A DNA stretch of 36,401 nt from Alphaproteobacteria bacterium (GTDB taxonomy: Bacteria; Pseudomonadota; Alphaproteobacteria; UBA8366; GCA-2717185). The position numbers and the translations under genes were made by a program. Position 1 is the stretch's first letter. Each line of letters opens with the position of its first letter. The DNA lies in assembly GCA_028822585.1 (NCBI GenBank), contig JAPKDL010000022.1, positions 1-36,401 on the forward strand. Reading direction: 5' to 3'. Positions 24,325-34,373 of the stretch are shown piece by piece. The notes below the pieces were generated by a model that worked only from the letters and a program-made list of their open reading frames with translations, made no database searches and was not told the DNA's origin.

Positions 24325-25503
24325 CTAGTGGGTCAGTTCGCGCATGCCCTTGTCGAGACCATCCAAAGTCAACGGATACATCCGGTCTTCCATGAGCTGC
24401 GACAACAACTCAATCGACGGCGTATGGCTCCATGTCCGCGCCGGTTGCGGGTTCAGCCAGATCGCATGTTTGTAGGTTTCAAGAATGCGTTGCAACCAAA
24501 CTGCGCCCGCCTCTTCATTCCAATGTTCGACACTGCCGCCCGCATAGGTGATTTCATAGGGGCTCATCGACGCGTCGCCTACGAAGATGACTTTGTAATC
24601 CGGCGGATAGGTATTGAGGACTTCCCAAAGGTCGAGGCGTTCATTGTGACGACGTCGATTGTCTTTCCACACGCTTTCATAAGGGCAGTTGTGGAAATAA
24701 AAAAATTCGAGGTTCTTGAATTCGGTCCGCGTCGCGGAAAACAATTCCTCGCAGACCTTCACGTGGTCGTCCATTGACCCCCCGATATCAAAGAACAGCA
24801 GAATTTTCACTGTGTTTTTTCGTTCGGCGTACATCTTCAGATCAAGGAATCCACCATTATTGGCGGTCGCCTTGATGGTGCCAGTCAGATCCAGTTCAGT
24901 CGGCACCCCTTCGCGCGCAAATTGACGCAAACGTCGCAACGCTAGTTTGATGTTCCGGGTGCCGAGTTCAATCTTGTCGTCGAGATTGCGAAATTCACGT
25001 TTATCCCAGACCTTCACCGCGCGACGATGGCGCGACTCTTCCTGGCCGATGCGAATGCCCTCCGGATTATAACCATAAGCGCCGAAGGGCGAGGTGCCCG
25101 CCGTGCCGATCCATTTACTGCCCCCTTGATGGCGTTTTTCTTGCTCGGCCATACGTTTTTTAAGGGTTTCCATTAGCTCTTCCCAACCGCCCAAGGATTC
25201 GATTTTCGCCTTTTCTTCCTCGGTCAGGTATTTTTCGGTCAGCTTCTTCAACCAATCTTCAGGAATATCCTGAATGATCTGGCCTTCCGGCGCTTCCAAA
25301 CCCTTAAAAACATGGCTGAACACCTGATCAAAACGATCCAGATGCCGTTCGTCCTTCACCAGAGTCGCCCGGCTGACATAGTAGAAATTATCGACGCTAT
25401 ATTCCGGAATGCCCCGTTCCATGACCTCCATAAGCGTGAGGTATTCGTTCAATGAAACCGGTACGCCAATACGGCGCAGTTCAAAAAACAGCTCGGTAAA
25501 CAT
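24325..25503 (-). CDS. VWA domain-containing CoxE-like protein
   Basis: A 392-residue protein with a C-terminal von Willebrand factor A domain of the CoxE/DUF58-type group. The MIDAS motif is Asp239-x-Gly-Gly-Ser243 in LLFFDIGGSMDDH, a variant of DxSxS that is normal in this family. The helical N-terminal region starts with FFELRRIGVPVSLNEYLTLM, the family hallmark. A charged linker (85-130) follows. VWA proteins of this type work with MoxR AAA+ ATPases, which are encoded immediately upstream, to insert cofactors or mature metalloenzymes. It ends with TAG. Confidence 0.9.
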   Translation of the reverse strand: MFTELFFELRRIGVPVSLNEYLTLMEVMERGIPEYSVDNFYYVSRATLVKDERHLDRFDQVFSHVFKGLEAPEGQIIQDIPEDWLKKLTEKYLTEEEKAKIESLGGWEELMETLKKRMAEQEKRHQGGSKWIGTAGTSPFGAYGYNPEGIRIGQEESRHRRAVKVWDKREFRNLDDKIELGTRNIKLALRRLRQFAREGVPTELDLTGTIKATANNGGFLDLKMYAERKNTVKILLFFDIGGSMDDHVKVCEELFSATRTEFKNLEFFYFHNCPYESVWKDNRRRHNERLDLWEVLNTYPPDYKVIFVGDASMSPYEITYAGGSVEHWNEEAGAVWLQRILETYKHAIWLNPQPARTWSHTPSIELLSQLMEDRMYPLTLDGLDKGMRELTH

Positions 25504-25536
25504 CGTCGATCTCCTTCAGCGCTCTTTTAAAACCGT

Positions 25537-26388
25537 TTACGCGCCGCGTTGTTCCCGACGCGACATGAACGCCAAACGTTCAAACAACTGAACGTCCTGT
25601 TCGTTCTTCAACAAGGCACCGTAAAGCGGCGGAATCGCCACATCGGGGTCCTGGCTGCGGAGAACTTCCGGCGACACGTCTTCGGCCAACAACAACTTCA
25701 GCCAATCGAGCAATTCCGACGTGGAGGGCCGTTTCTTGACGCCTGGCACATCACGGACATCGTAAAACAAATTCAACGCTTCACGGACCAATTCGTCTTG
25801 AATACCGGGATAGTGGACATCGATAATTGAACGCATCGTTTCCACATCGGGAAAGCTGATGTAATGGAAGAAACAGCGGCGCAAAAAGGCGTCCGGCAGT
25901 TCTTTTTCGTTATTCGACGTGATGATAACGATAGGGCGGGTTTCCGCCTTTACGATCTGTTTTGTTTCATAGACGTGGAATTCCATTCGGTCGAGTTCCA
26001 ACAGAAGGTCGTTCGGAAATTCAATGTCCGCCTTGTCGATTTCGTCGATCAGCAGGATAGGCGCCTTTTTTGCTTCGAAGGCTTCCCACATCTTGCCGTG
26101 CATGATGTAGTTTGAAATATCCTGCACCCGCTCATCGCCAAGTTGGCTATCGCGCAAACGCCGAACAGCGTCGTATTCATACAATCCCTGTTGGGCGGTT
26201 GTGGTTGATTTAACATGCCACTCAATCAGGTCCATGCTCAGCGCCTTGGCGACTTCTTGCGCCAGCACGGTTTTACCCGTACCCGGTTCGCCCTTGATCA
26301 ATAGAGGCCGTTGCAGCGTAACAGCGGCGTTCACGGCGATTTTCAAGTCATCGGTCGCCACATAATTTTCGGTACCTTCGAATCGCAT
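25537..26388 (-). CDS. MoxR-family AAA+ ATPase
   Basis: A 283-residue AAA+ ATPase of the MoxR/CoxD branch. Walker A is GEPGTGKT (33-40), Walker B is ILLIDEID (111-118), sensor 1 lies in IVIITSNN, and the arginine-finger region is LPDAFLRRCFF. The TTG at 26400 would add four residues, but family members begin at MRFEGT, which is the ATG at 26388 with GGACG upstream. The gene is 34 bases from the VWA partner, and the pair acts as a chaperone-like module. No obvious client metalloenzyme lies next to it. Confidence 0.93.
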   Translation of the reverse strand: MRFEGTENYVATDDLKIAVNAAVTLQRPLLIKGEPGTGKTVLAQEVAKALSMDLIEWHVKSTTTAQQGLYEYDAVRRLRDSQLGDERVQDISNYIMHGKMWEAFEAKKAPILLIDEIDKADIEFPNDLLLELDRMEFHVYETKQIVKAETRPIVIITSNNEKELPDAFLRRCFFHYISFPDVETMRSIIDVHYPGIQDELVREALNLFYDVRDVPGVKKRPSTSELLDWLKLLLAEDVSPEVLRSQDPDVAIPPLYGALLKNEQDVQLFERLAFMSRREQRGA

Positions 26389-26430
26389 ATTTTCGTCCAA
26401 TCCCGTTTTTATTTCAGCGCGTTAGATTAA

Positions 26431-26446
26431 ACGCCAGAAGGGGCGT
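26431..26446 (-). terminator. Short hairpin after alaS, possible terminator
   Basis: On the minus strand ACGCC and GGCGT form a 5-bp stem with a six-base loop followed by TTAAT, 35 bases after the alaS stop codon. The stem is short and the T-tract weak, so termination is only plausible. Confidence 0.3.
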
Positions 26447-26480
26447 AATCAAGGCCACTATCGATTAAAGTGTTAATACA

Positions 26481-29144
26481 CTAACTAGTTTGCGCCAGCG
26501 CCGCCTCGATCGCCACGACAGCCTGCTCCGCATCCGCGCCGTTGGGTCCGCCCGCCTGCGCCATGTCTGGCCGTCCACCGCCGCCCTTGCCGCCCAGGCT
26601 TGCAGACCCAACGCGGACCAGATCAACGGCGCTGACCCGCGCGGTTAAATCATCCGTCACCCCAACGACCAACGACGCCTTGCCGTCATTGACGGCGATG
26701 ACGGCGACGACGCCCGACCCTAATTGCTGCTTCAACGAATCCGCCAATGGTTTCAATTCTTTCGCCGGAAGATCCTGCAGCGTCCGGCTGGCGAATGCGA
26801 TCCCACCGATATCCTTGGCGCCGGGATCTCCCGGCTGTCCGCCGCCCGCCGCAAGTTTCTGGCGCAGTTCGGAGACTTCACGTTGCAATTGACGGCGCTC
26901 ATCGAGCAAAGCGGCGACTCGATCCGGCGTATCGTGAACCGCCACCCGCAACACCGACGCCACCGCCGCTAGCCGCGCACTTTGCAACTTGGCGTCTTCG
27001 ACGGCGGCGGCACCTGCCACTGCTTCAATCCGGCGCACCCCCGCCGCTACGGCGACCTCCGCGGAAATTTTGAAATAACCGATATCACCGGTGCGCCGGA
27101 CATGCGTCCCGCCGCACAACTCGACCGAATACGCCACACCGCTTTGGGCGCCACCCCCCGAACCTCCCATGGAAACAACACGGACTTCCTCACCGTATTT
27201 TTCACCAAACAATGCCAACGCGCCCTCTTCGACGGCTTCTTCCGGGGTCATGATCCGTGTGGCGACCGCCATATTTTCACGAATGCAGCGGTTTACTTCA
27301 GCCTCCACCGCAATAATTTCTGTGTCGCTCATCGCCTTGGGGTGACTAAAGTCAAATCTCAGATAATCCGGCGACACTAGGGAGCCTTTCTGGGTGACAT
27401 GATCGCCCAATTCACGGCGTAAGGCTTCATGCAGCACATGGGTGACCGAATGATTAGCGCGCAACTGGGCGCGGCGACGGTTTTCAACCTGTAACTCCAA
27501 CGTTTGCCCAACTGACACAAGGCCCTTCCTAACCTCGCCAATGTGGACGTGTAAAGATTCGAGATTTTTTCGAGTGTCGGTCACAACGAACTCAGCCTCG
27601 TCTGCGGAAAACAACAAGCCCCGGTCACCTTGCTGGCCACCAGATTCGCCGTAAAACGGCGTCTGATTGGTCAATACCATCGCCGACTGCCCGACACTCG
27701 CCTCTTGCACCGACTGACCCTCGACAACGACGGCGGTGACGACGCCTTCAATTGCTTCCGTCTCGTATCCCAGGAATTCACTGGAGCCCACCGCCTCTTT
27801 CAACTCGAACCACAACGTTTCGGTCGCCGCATCGCCAGACCCGGACCAGGCCCGCCGGGCCTCCACACGTTGGCGTTCCATGCTGGTGTTGAAACCAGCG
27901 ACATCCACCTTACGGCCCTGGCCCCGCAAAATATCTTCGGTTAAATCCAACGGAAACCCGAAGGTGTCATAAAGACGGAAAGCGACGTCGCCCGGCAAGG
28001 TTCCGTCGCTGGCCAGGGACTTAGTCTCATCTCCCAAAAGCCGGAGCCCCCGCGCAAGAGTACGATTGAACCGGACCTCCTCTAATTTGAGCGTTTCCGT
28101 AATCAGCGACTCCGCCCGCAACAAATCGGGATAGGCTTGCCCCATCATTTTCACCAGCACCGGCACGAGCCGCCACAGAAGCACATCTTTTTCACCCAAC
28201 AGATGAACATGGCGCATGGCGCGGCGCATAATTCGCCGTAGAACATAACCCCGCCCTTCGTTAGACGGCAACACCCCATCGGCAATCAGAAAGCTCGCCG
28301 CCCGCACATGATCCGCAATGACCCGGTGGGACACCGACCGTTCGCCATCGGGCTCCGTGTTAGTTAAATGCGCAGATTCTTCGATGAGCGAGCGAAAAAG
28401 ATCAATGGCGAAACTGTCATTGGTGCCCGCCAACGTCGCAGTCATGCGCTCCAAACCCATACCGGTATCAACAGAAGGGCGCGGCAGCAATACCCGTGCG
28501 CCAGCGTCCATCTGTTCATACTGCATGAAAACCAGATTCCAAATTTCAATGAACCTGTCGCCGTCCTCATCGGGACTGCCGGGCGGGCCACCGGGAATGT
28601 GAGGGCCGTGATCGTAGAATATTTCGGAACAGGGTCCACAAGGCCCCGTATCGCCCATTGCCCAGAAATTATCGGATGTGGAAATACGAATGATCTTTTC
28701 GTCCGGCAAACCCGCGATTTTTTTCCACAGGTCGTAAGCTTCCTGATCTTCGTGATAAACTGTCACCAACAACCGTTCAACAGGAAGACCATATTCCTTC
28801 GTGACCAAATTCCACGCCAGCTCTATGGCACGTTCCTTGAAGTAGTCTCCGAACGAAAAATTGCCGAGCATTTCGAAAAACGTATTGTGACGAAGCGTAT
28901 ATCCAACGTTTTCCAGATCGTTGTGCTTACCCCCTGCTCGTACACATTTTTGCGCTGTCACAGCCCGGTCGTAGTCGCATTTTTCCGAACCGGTAAACAC
29001 ATTCTTGAATTGAACCATCCCTGCATTCGTGAACATCAAGGTGGGGTCGTTTCGTGGTACAAGCGGCGAAGACTCCACTATTTTATGGTCGTTTCGCGCA
29101 AAATAATCCAGGAAAGTCCGGCGAATTTCGTTGGCGCCCTGCAT
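26481..29144 (-). CDS. alaS: Alanyl-tRNA synthetase
   Basis: An 887-residue class II synthetase charging tRNA-Ala. The N-terminal catalytic domain has [22 protein letters not shown] and [17 protein letters not shown]; the tRNA-recognition region includes [18 protein letters not shown] and [11 protein letters not shown]. The editing domain shows HSVTHVLH (HxxxH) and CGGTH, the zinc-binding pair that clears Ser/Gly mischarging. A coiled coil ([17 protein letters not shown]) leads to the glycine-rich C-Ala domain ending [16 protein letters not shown]. The ATG at 29144 is preferred because family members start close to NEIRRTFL; the frame is open to an ATG at 29186. It ends with TAG. It lies near recA, as in many alphaproteobacteria. 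Confidence 0.97.
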   Translation of the reverse strand: MQGANEIRRTFLDYFARNDHKIVESSPLVPRNDPTLMFTNAGMVQFKNVFTGSEKCDYDRAVTAQKCVRAGGKHNDLENVGYTLRHNTFFEMLGNFSFGDYFKERAIELAWNLVTKEYGLPVERLLVTVYHEDQEAYDLWKKIAGLPDEKIIRISTSDNFWAMGDTGPCGPCSEIFYDHGPHIPGGPPGSPDEDGDRFIEIWNLVFMQYEQMDAGARVLLPRPSVDTGMGLERMTATLAGTNDSFAIDLFRSLIEESAHLTNTEPDGERSVSHRVIADHVRAASFLIADGVLPSNEGRGYVLRRIMRRAMRHVHLLGEKDVLLWRLVPVLVKMMGQAYPDLLRAESLITETLKLEEVRFNRTLARGLRLLGDETKSLASDGTLPGDVAFRLYDTFGFPLDLTEDILRGQGRKVDVAGFNTSMERQRVEARRAWSGSGDAATETLWFELKEAVGSSEFLGYETEAIEGVVTAVVVEGQSVQEASVGQSAMVLTNQTPFYGESGGQQGDRGLLFSADEAEFVVTDTRKNLESLHVHIGEVRKGLVSVGQTLELQVENRRRAQLRANHSVTHVLHEALRRELGDHVTQKGSLVSPDYLRFDFSHPKAMSDTEIIAVEAEVNRCIRENMAVATRIMTPEEAVEEGALALFGEKYGEEVRVVSMGGSGGGAQSGVAYSVELCGGTHVRRTGDIGYFKISAEVAVAAGVRRIEAVAGAAAVEDAKLQSARLAAVASVLRVAVHDTPDRVAALLDERRQLQREVSELRQKLAAGGGQPGDPGAKDIGGIAFASRTLQDLPAKELKPLADSLKQQLGSGVVAVIAVNDGKASLVVGVTDDLTARVSAVDLVRVGSASLGGKGGGGRPDMAQAGGPNGADAEQAVVAIEAALAQTS

Positions 29145-29453
29145 GGCGATCTTTTCCCTACGTTCCTGTCCGGCGGATTTCTCCATCCGGACCCCACCAA
29201 GCCAAATAGCGTGGTGATATTTGTGTGTATTTCTTACCGTCTACCCGCCACAAATGCAGCGCATAACGAAGCTCGGCCATACCTTAGCGGGACCGCACAG
29301 GAAATCACGTAATTTTCAAATAAGAGCCGCAAATTTCGGTATCCACTTTTATCCTATAATTCCGGCTGAGCTTTAACCAACATTCGACGTAATATTGTGA
29401 AAGTCTATCGACACCGCTATATCACATTAAACGGCCCTATGGTGAATAGAGAT
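29145..29453. other. Divergent intergenic region between alaS and ialB
   Basis: These 309 bases should carry promoters for alaS (minus) and the IalB-family gene (plus). The right half (29290-29400) is AT-rich and includes TTGTGA near the right end. I see no gene remnant and no clear operator. Confidence 0.4.
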
Positions 29454-29969
29454 ATGTCGAATTCCGGGATCAAACATTTTTTCGCGGTTGCTGCGCTTTT
29501 CGTGGCCATTACCCTAGCCTTCCCTTCAGTTGCGGGAAACCCACATGGCAAATCATTTCAGGATTGGCGCGTTCACTGCAATTCCAGCAGCGGTGCGCCG
29601 TCTGTATGTATCATGCTGCAAGATGTCGTGTTTAAATCTTCCCGAAAAACGGCTCTTCAATTTGTCATTCGATATATCGAAGACGGGAAAACGTTAATCG
29701 GTGACATTATTCTACCATTGGGAATTCATCTGCCCTCTGGCGTCACCATGCAGATTGACGAGGGACAGGTATTTGAAATTCCTATCGAAATTTGTACCGA
29801 TAGCAGAATGCGCGGATGTCGCGCCCGGTTCAGCTTTGACAAAGCCTTGTTGATTTCGCTCAAGGCTGGCGCCAATGCTAATATTGTCTTCCAAGATTCT
29901 CGGCAATCACCCGTGGCTGTGCCTGTTTCCCTAGCGGGCGTCACGGCGGGTTTAAAAGCAATAAAATAA
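29454..29969 (+). CDS. Invasion-associated locus B (IalB) family periplasmic protein
   Basis: A 171-residue exported protein. A signal peptide (MSNSGIKHFFAVAALFVAIT...) is followed by the IalB pattern: FQDWRVHC (35-42), a second Cys52, ILPLGIHLPSGVTMQIDEGQ (86-105) and two later Cys (114, 122) that match the family's disulfide positions. IalB was named from Bartonella, where it helps erythrocyte invasion, but family members are general alphaproteobacterial envelope proteins, so no pathogenic role is implied. The ATG at 29454 is chosen for its signal peptide; in-frame starts at 29397 and 29439 are weaker. A bidirectional terminator separates it from recA. Confidence 0.85.
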   Translation: MSNSGIKHFFAVAALFVAITLAFPSVAGNPHGKSFQDWRVHCNSSSGAPSVCIMLQDVVFKSSRKTALQFVIRYIEDGKTLIGDIILPLGIHLPSGVTMQIDEGQVFEIPIEICTDSRMRGCRARFSFDKALLISLKAGANANIVFQDSRQSPVAVPVSLAGVTAGLKAIK

Positions 29970-29971
29970 AG

Positions 29972-30016
29972 GGGCCGAACACCTGCCGAAGTATAAGTTC
30001 GGAGAATATTCGGCCC
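29972..30016. terminator. Bidirectional terminator between ialB and recA
   Basis: GGGCCGAA (29972-29979) pairs with TTCGGCCC (30009-30016). Inside lies a second hairpin, CCGAA/TTCGG (29986-30002). The plus side is followed by AATTTTTATT and the minus side by CTTTATTTTATT, so it can stop both convergent transcripts. Confidence 0.78.
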
Positions 30017-30042
30017 AATTTTTATTGCATGAAAGTACTTTT

Positions 30043-31158
30043 TTACTCGCCGCCAGCTTCACTGACAATGTCTTCGGCAACGTCTTCGCTCTCATCCCCG
30101 GCACCAATCGCCGTTCCGTCGAGCATTGCGTCAGACAACAAGCCAGCATTTTCTCGAATTTTCCGCTCGATTACGTCAGCGACTTCCGGATTATCGCGTA
30201 AAAAACGTTTTGCGTTTTCCCGGCCTTGCCCGATTCTTTGGCTATCGTGAGAAAACCAAGATCCTGATTTTTCCACGATCCCAACATTGACACCGTGATC
30301 TAGCAATTCACCGGTTTTCGAAATACCTTCACCGTACATGATGTCGAATTCGACCACTTTAAACGGCGGCGCCACCTTGTTCTTCACGACCTTGACCCGT
30401 GTCTGATTGCCCACCACGTCGTCGCGGTCCTTGATCGCGCCAATTCGGCGAATGTCGAGCCGCACACTAGCGTAAAATTTAAGCGCGTTGCCGCCGCTCG
30501 TTGTTTCTGGGCTGCCAAACATGACGCCAATCTTCATCCGAATCTGGTTAATGAAAATCACCATACATTTCGACTTCGAAATCGAACCGGTCAATTTACG
30601 CAGCGCCTGGCTCATCAATCGCGCTTGCAATCCGACATGGGTATCTCCCATTTCGCCTTCCAATTCCGCACGCGGCACCAAGGCTGCCACTGAATCGATG
30701 ACCAAGACGTCAATCGCGCCGGACCGCACCAAAGTGTCGGTTATTTCCAGAGATTGTTCCCCTGTGTCAGGCTGAGAAATCAGCAATTCGTCTAAATCCA
30801 CGCCAAGTTTTCGCGCATATGAAGGGTCAAGCGCATGTTCCGCATCAACAAAGGCGCAAACACCGCCTCTTTTCTGCGCTTCCGCCACCACATGCAGCGC
30901 GAGAGTGGTTTTACCCGAACTTTCCGGCCCGTAAATTTCAACCACCCGGCCATAGGGCAATCCACCGATGCCAAGCGCAATATCCAACCCAAGCGAACCG
31001 GTTGATACGGATTCTATGTCAATGGCCTGGCCTTGCTGACCAAGCTTCATGATGGAACCCTTACCGAACGACCGTTCGATTTGCGCCAATGCGGCGTCCA
31101 ACGCTTTTGATTTATCCATGGTGTCCTTCTCGACGAGGCTTAATGAGCTTTGCGCCAT
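30043..31158 (-). CDS. recA: Recombinase A
   Basis: A 371-residue RecA, the ATPase that pairs homologous DNA and activates LexA self-cleavage. Walker A is GPESSGKT (77-84), Walker B is [11 protein letters not shown], loop L1 is [22 protein letters not shown] (in two halves, with the usual EMGD), and loop L2 is [20 protein letters not shown]-like. The C-terminal tail is acidic ([17 protein letters not shown]). AAGGGAGGG precedes the ATG by six to seven bases. An SOS box lies 80 bases upstream, so induction by DNA damage through LexA is expected. Confidence 0.98.
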   Translation of the reverse strand: MAQSSLSLVEKDTMDKSKALDAALAQIERSFGKGSIMKLGQQGQAIDIESVSTGSLGLDIALGIGGLPYGRVVEIYGPESSGKTTLALHVVAEAQKRGGVCAFVDAEHALDPSYARKLGVDLDELLISQPDTGEQSLEITDTLVRSGAIDVLVIDSVAALVPRAELEGEMGDTHVGLQARLMSQALRKLTGSISKSKCMVIFINQIRMKIGVMFGSPETTSGGNALKFYASVRLDIRRIGAIKDRDDVVGNQTRVKVVKNKVAPPFKVVEFDIMYGEGISKTGELLDHGVNVGIVEKSGSWFSHDSQRIGQGRENAKRFLRDNPEVADVIERKIRENAGLLSDAMLDGTAIGAGDESEDVAEDIVSEAGGE

Positions 31159-31237
31159 AACGGGCCCTCCCTTATTTCATAGTCAAAGTTTCAAATCAAA
31201 CATACTTTCAATGTACCTTGTTTGTTCTTTTCTGCAA

Positions 31238-31252
31238 GTTCTTTTTTTGTTC
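31238..31252 (-). promoter_or_regulatory. SOS box (LexA operator) of recA
   Basis: GTTC-TTTTTTT-GTTC on the plus strand (GAAC-N7-GAAC in the recA direction) exactly matches the alphaproteobacterial LexA site GTTC-N7-GTTC. It lies 80 bases upstream of the recA start codon in AT-rich promoter DNA. Confidence 0.85.
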
Positions 31253-31291
31253 TCAAGTTTAAAATTCCATAACCCCTCGTTAATACGTACT

Positions 31292-32800
31292 TTATGGAAG
31301 TTCCAAAGCTTTCTGAACCTTGCCCACCAACTGCTTCAGACTGAATGGTTTGGGCAAAAACAGCACGCGCTCCAGCGCTTCAACTTCGGCCAGTACCGAC
31401 TCGTCGGTGTAGTCTGAAATACAGACCACCAGTATCTCGGCGGCTTTTTCGCGCTCCGTCGTAACGGTCGGTGCGTCGATCACTTTCGACATGATCATAT
31501 CGGCGGTCAAAAGATCAAAAGATTCGGCGTTCAACATATCGATGGACACTTCGCCATTTCGTGCTTCGGCGACCTTGTCCCCCCTGCTGTGCAACGCCCA
31601 CGCGCTGAACAAACGCGCCGGGTCATCGTCGTCCACCAACAGATCCGAGCCAACGCCAGTCACATCACGCGCCACCGCGGATTCCGGTTCATCGTGTTCC
31701 GCGATATCCTTCGGCCCAATCGCGCAAGATAAATTGTGAACACCACACGCTGATCCACGCCTGCGCTTTTCACAGTGATAGGCCAACCGTTTTGCGTGAT
31801 GATCCCATACACGGCGGAGAGCCCCAATCTGGTGCCAGCGCCGACATCCTTGCTAGTGAAAAAAGGATTCAAAATTCGCTCCATATTCTCTTTGGCGATC
31901 CCCATGCCAGTGTCCTTCACCGATACGACAATATGAGCCCCCGCCATCACATCCTCACCATGAACGGGGACTGGCGCGTCGACTATCTTACGTTCCGTCC
32001 GGATCGTTAAAACACCGCCCTTCGGCATCGCATCGGACGCATTTCGACTTGTTCACCAAGAAACCGCCGCAGCAAGTTCGTGAATTCTGCCAAGGCATCG
32101 GTAACGTCGAGCAGTCGCGGGGCCAGCATTTGTTTTCTCGAAAACGCCTGTAATTGCCGCACCAGACGCGCCGCCCGGTTGGTGTTTTGCTCAATCTGCA
32201 TAATATCGTCGAAGAATTGGCCCTCGGCACCGTGGCGCTGTAACAGCAAGGCATAAAACCCGATCATCGACGTCAATGAATTGTTAAAGTCATGCGCAAT
32301 GCCGCCCGCTAATTGACCAACCGCCTGCATCTTCTACGATTGGGCGAATTGTTGTTCCAAAATTTTCTGTCGCGTGGTGTCGATCAGATAAACGATCAGC
32401 CCCGCGGCCGCGCCAGCCAATTGTATCGGTGCCGCATAAAGAAGGACGACAAGGGCTTCCTGCGGGGATATTTGGACTTCCATCGGCACCGTCATCCCCG
32501 TGCCGTTCACCGACTACAAATGTTTCTTCACAGCGTTTTGCTGGTCGCTCACGACAAATTCGGTGAAAGCCGCGCCGCGTGGATACTTCTCGTCACTCAA
32601 TTTTCCAAAGGTGTCATCCCCTTCAATGACCTGCATCTTCAAATTAAGCAGTCCAATTGCAACTGGCGCGCACTCAGACAAATCGGCGTTGGACTGCCCA
32701 ATCCCTGCTACTTTCGCTGCCACACCGTAAAATAACGGTTCATCTTCACTTTCACCCGATGCGGCATCCTGGCCCGTCACGCCATCCCGGTTGAGTCAGG
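31292..32800 (-). pseudogene. cckA: CckA-like hybrid histidine kinase, multiply interrupted
   Basis: Minus-strand pieces in order: a PAS-like segment (ECAPVAIGLLNLKMQVIEGDD, 32514-32780), TVPMEVQISPQEALVVLLYAAP and FAQS followed by TAG where CckA has Gln, then KMQAVGQLAGGIAHDFNN, the HisKA H-box (32007-32330), with MIGFYALLLQRHG and ANLVRQL-like AARLVRQLQAFSRKQ. A deletion removes the N-box of the ATPase domain: the sequence jumps from EQVEMRPMR to MPKGGVLTIRT. The rest of the ATPase domain (DTGMGIAKENMERILNPFF, LGLSAVYGI) and a receiver domain with LVDDDDPARLFSAWAL and FLPKPFSLKQLVGKV follow, in two overlapping frames. The motif set is that of CckA, which feeds phosphate to ChpT and CtrA/CpdR. 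The product cannot function. Confidence 0.88.
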
Positions 32801-32807
32801 ACCCCGT

Positions 32808-33320
32808 GATGAGTAGCTGGTCCACGCCATTTCGGAGACGGACTACGGTCATCTGTACGCCAAAATCTGCGATCTCAACATCTTCTTCAACATAGTCTGC
32901 AAGCTCTGATCTGCCTCGCCCATTGCAGGTACCGCGAACAAAATCACCCCGGCGCGGGAGGGCCTCTTGAAGCGTGACATTATTCAAATGGACAACATCA
33001 ACGAGCGGCTCGAAGTCGCGTGCCAGGACGCGCTGGAATTAGAACCGGAGGACGCCATTTCACTGTGGCCGCAACTGGACACCCTGCTGTAAGATTTACG
33101 CACATTCTCCGACGAAGTGAATTATATCCACGAACAATTCGCCGCCATTCATAAACAGCAAGCGGAAGCCCACATCGAAAATTAACAGCGCGGCAGCGAC
33201 GGTGATCCGGTGAGCTTACCCTATCACCTTGCGGAGAATATATCGACGATCCGTTGTATGAGGCCGGACTTCGCTGGCACAGCAATGTCGCTCGCCCTAT
33301 CGGCTCTCAACAATAACTAA
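32808..33320 (+). pseudogene. Unidentified decayed coding remnant
   Basis: A single plus-strand frame of about 125 codons is interrupted by TAG, TGA and two TAA codons yet clearly looks protein-like: VHAISETDYGHLYAKICDLN, then NKITPAREGLLKRDII, NINERLEVACQDALELEPED, ISLWPQLDTLL and TFSDEVNYIHEQFAAIHKQ. After a frame change it continues with YIDDPLYEAGLRWHSNVARP. It is acidic and helical. It sits next to the CckA remnant on the opposite strand. I do not recognise the family; a flagellar or chemotaxis helper is only a guess from location. Confidence 0.5.
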
Positions 33321-33548
33321 AGACCCTGGCGCACCATCGTAACACCTCTTCAGCAATAAGCTGCCATGAGTCTTCGGATTGTAACACCTCCAGCCCCGAC
33401 CAGCACATACCGATGATTCCAAACTGCATCAAATCTCCCATCCCGATGGCCGGGTGCGACACCGTTTACGCGCAACGTAACTTCAGGCGTAAGACCCGGA
33501 AAAGCGCCAACGCTTTTATTCGACAAGTGGCCTTAAACCGTCATCACC

Positions 33549-34373
33549 TCACACAAGGTGGCCAAAGAAAAGAACATAACCGTCCAAATCCGATACACAG
33601 AATCCACGTTGATCCCCTTCATTATCAGCGACCTTCATAGGGATCGCCAAACCACGCGTCGAGAACTCGGTTGCCAGGGCCTCGGGATCAAAGGTGTGTA
33701 CAAACACATCCCACGCCAATGCTCCCTGCCGTGTAGAATTGGGCGTCGGATCAAGGTCGGATCTTGCTATTTTCAGCATGATTTTCATATCGTCACGACT
33801 CATTATGGCGAAAGTTAGAGTTTCGGGATGAGGCCCGGACTGGCACATGAACCCTAACTTCCGCTCGTAAAAATCCAATGTCGCGGCGATGTCGTTCACC
33901 ATAAAGACGGGCATCACCGAGCCAAATTCGGGAGCGTATGACTTTGAACGCTCTTCCCCGACGATTACCGGTGGGCGCGCAGCCTGTTCAACGGCAGCGT
34001 GCTGTAACAAGCCAATTGCTTCATCAAGCTTGTCAGTGAATACCGCCCCATCGATTGAATGTTGGGAGCGATTATCGGTAATGAGGCCAAACAAAGGGTA
34101 TTTGACGATAGGCCCACCAACCGCAGGCGGTGGATATTGATGCAACGTGGTCACAACGCCAAGATTTTTCAAAACTCCAGCGGCGCGGCCTTTCATTGTG
34201 TTGATGTCCCGGCGCAGGTCCCGAAATTCCTCGCTCTTCATCGCCTCCCGCATATCGATCAGTCCGCGACCACCCCACAACGGGTCTTGCGTCGGTGCCG
34301 CGCCAACGATCAAGAATCGAAGAATGCATGCGCGAAATTTCTCCAGAAATGAAATGTCATCCACAAATGTCAT
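33549..34373 (-). CDS. Two-part protein: unknown N-terminal domain plus C-terminal VOC domain
   Basis: A 274-residue protein when started at the ATG at 34373, where AAAGG lies eight bases upstream; the frame is open to 34403. The C-terminal 120 residues (from about 153) are a VOC domain: VMPVFMVNDIAATLDFYERKLGF, then MSRDDMKIML, and the ending GFCVSDLDGYVLFFGHL. The N-terminal 140 residues (REAMKSEEFRDLRRDINTMKGRA, then YPPPAVGGPIVKYPLFGLITDN) are not a VOC module and I cannot name them. It is the only intact gene between recA and the window end, standing among remnants, so it is probably under selection. Confidence 0.72.
   Translation of the reverse strand: MTFVDDISFLEKFRACILRFLIVGAAPTQDPLWGGRGLIDMREAMKSEEFRDLRRDINTMKGRAAGVLKNLGVVTTLHQYPPPAVGGPIVKYPLFGLITDNRSQHSIDGAVFTDKLDEAIGLLQHAAVEQAARPPVIVGEERSKSYAPEFGSVMPVFMVNDIAATLDFYERKLGFMCQSGPHPETLTFAIMSRDDMKIMLKIARSDLDPTPNSTRQGALAWDVFVHTFDPEALATEFSTRGLAIPMKVADNEGDQRGFCVSDLDGYVLFFGHLV

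Noticed and set aside
28368-29312. 314-codon open frame on the plus strand opposite alaS
   Set aside because: It is antisense to the conserved catalytic domain of alaS and shows no domain or good start signal. Long antisense frames arise from the codon bias of the real gene.
5237-32340. Possible reassignment of TAG to a sense codon, since several genes have in-frame TAG at conserved Trp or Gln
   Set aside because: Intact genes such as alaS, the CoxE-like gene, the CMD gene and the LOG gene end in TAG, and the affected genes also carry TAA, TGA, frameshifts and deletions. Pseudogene decay explains it.
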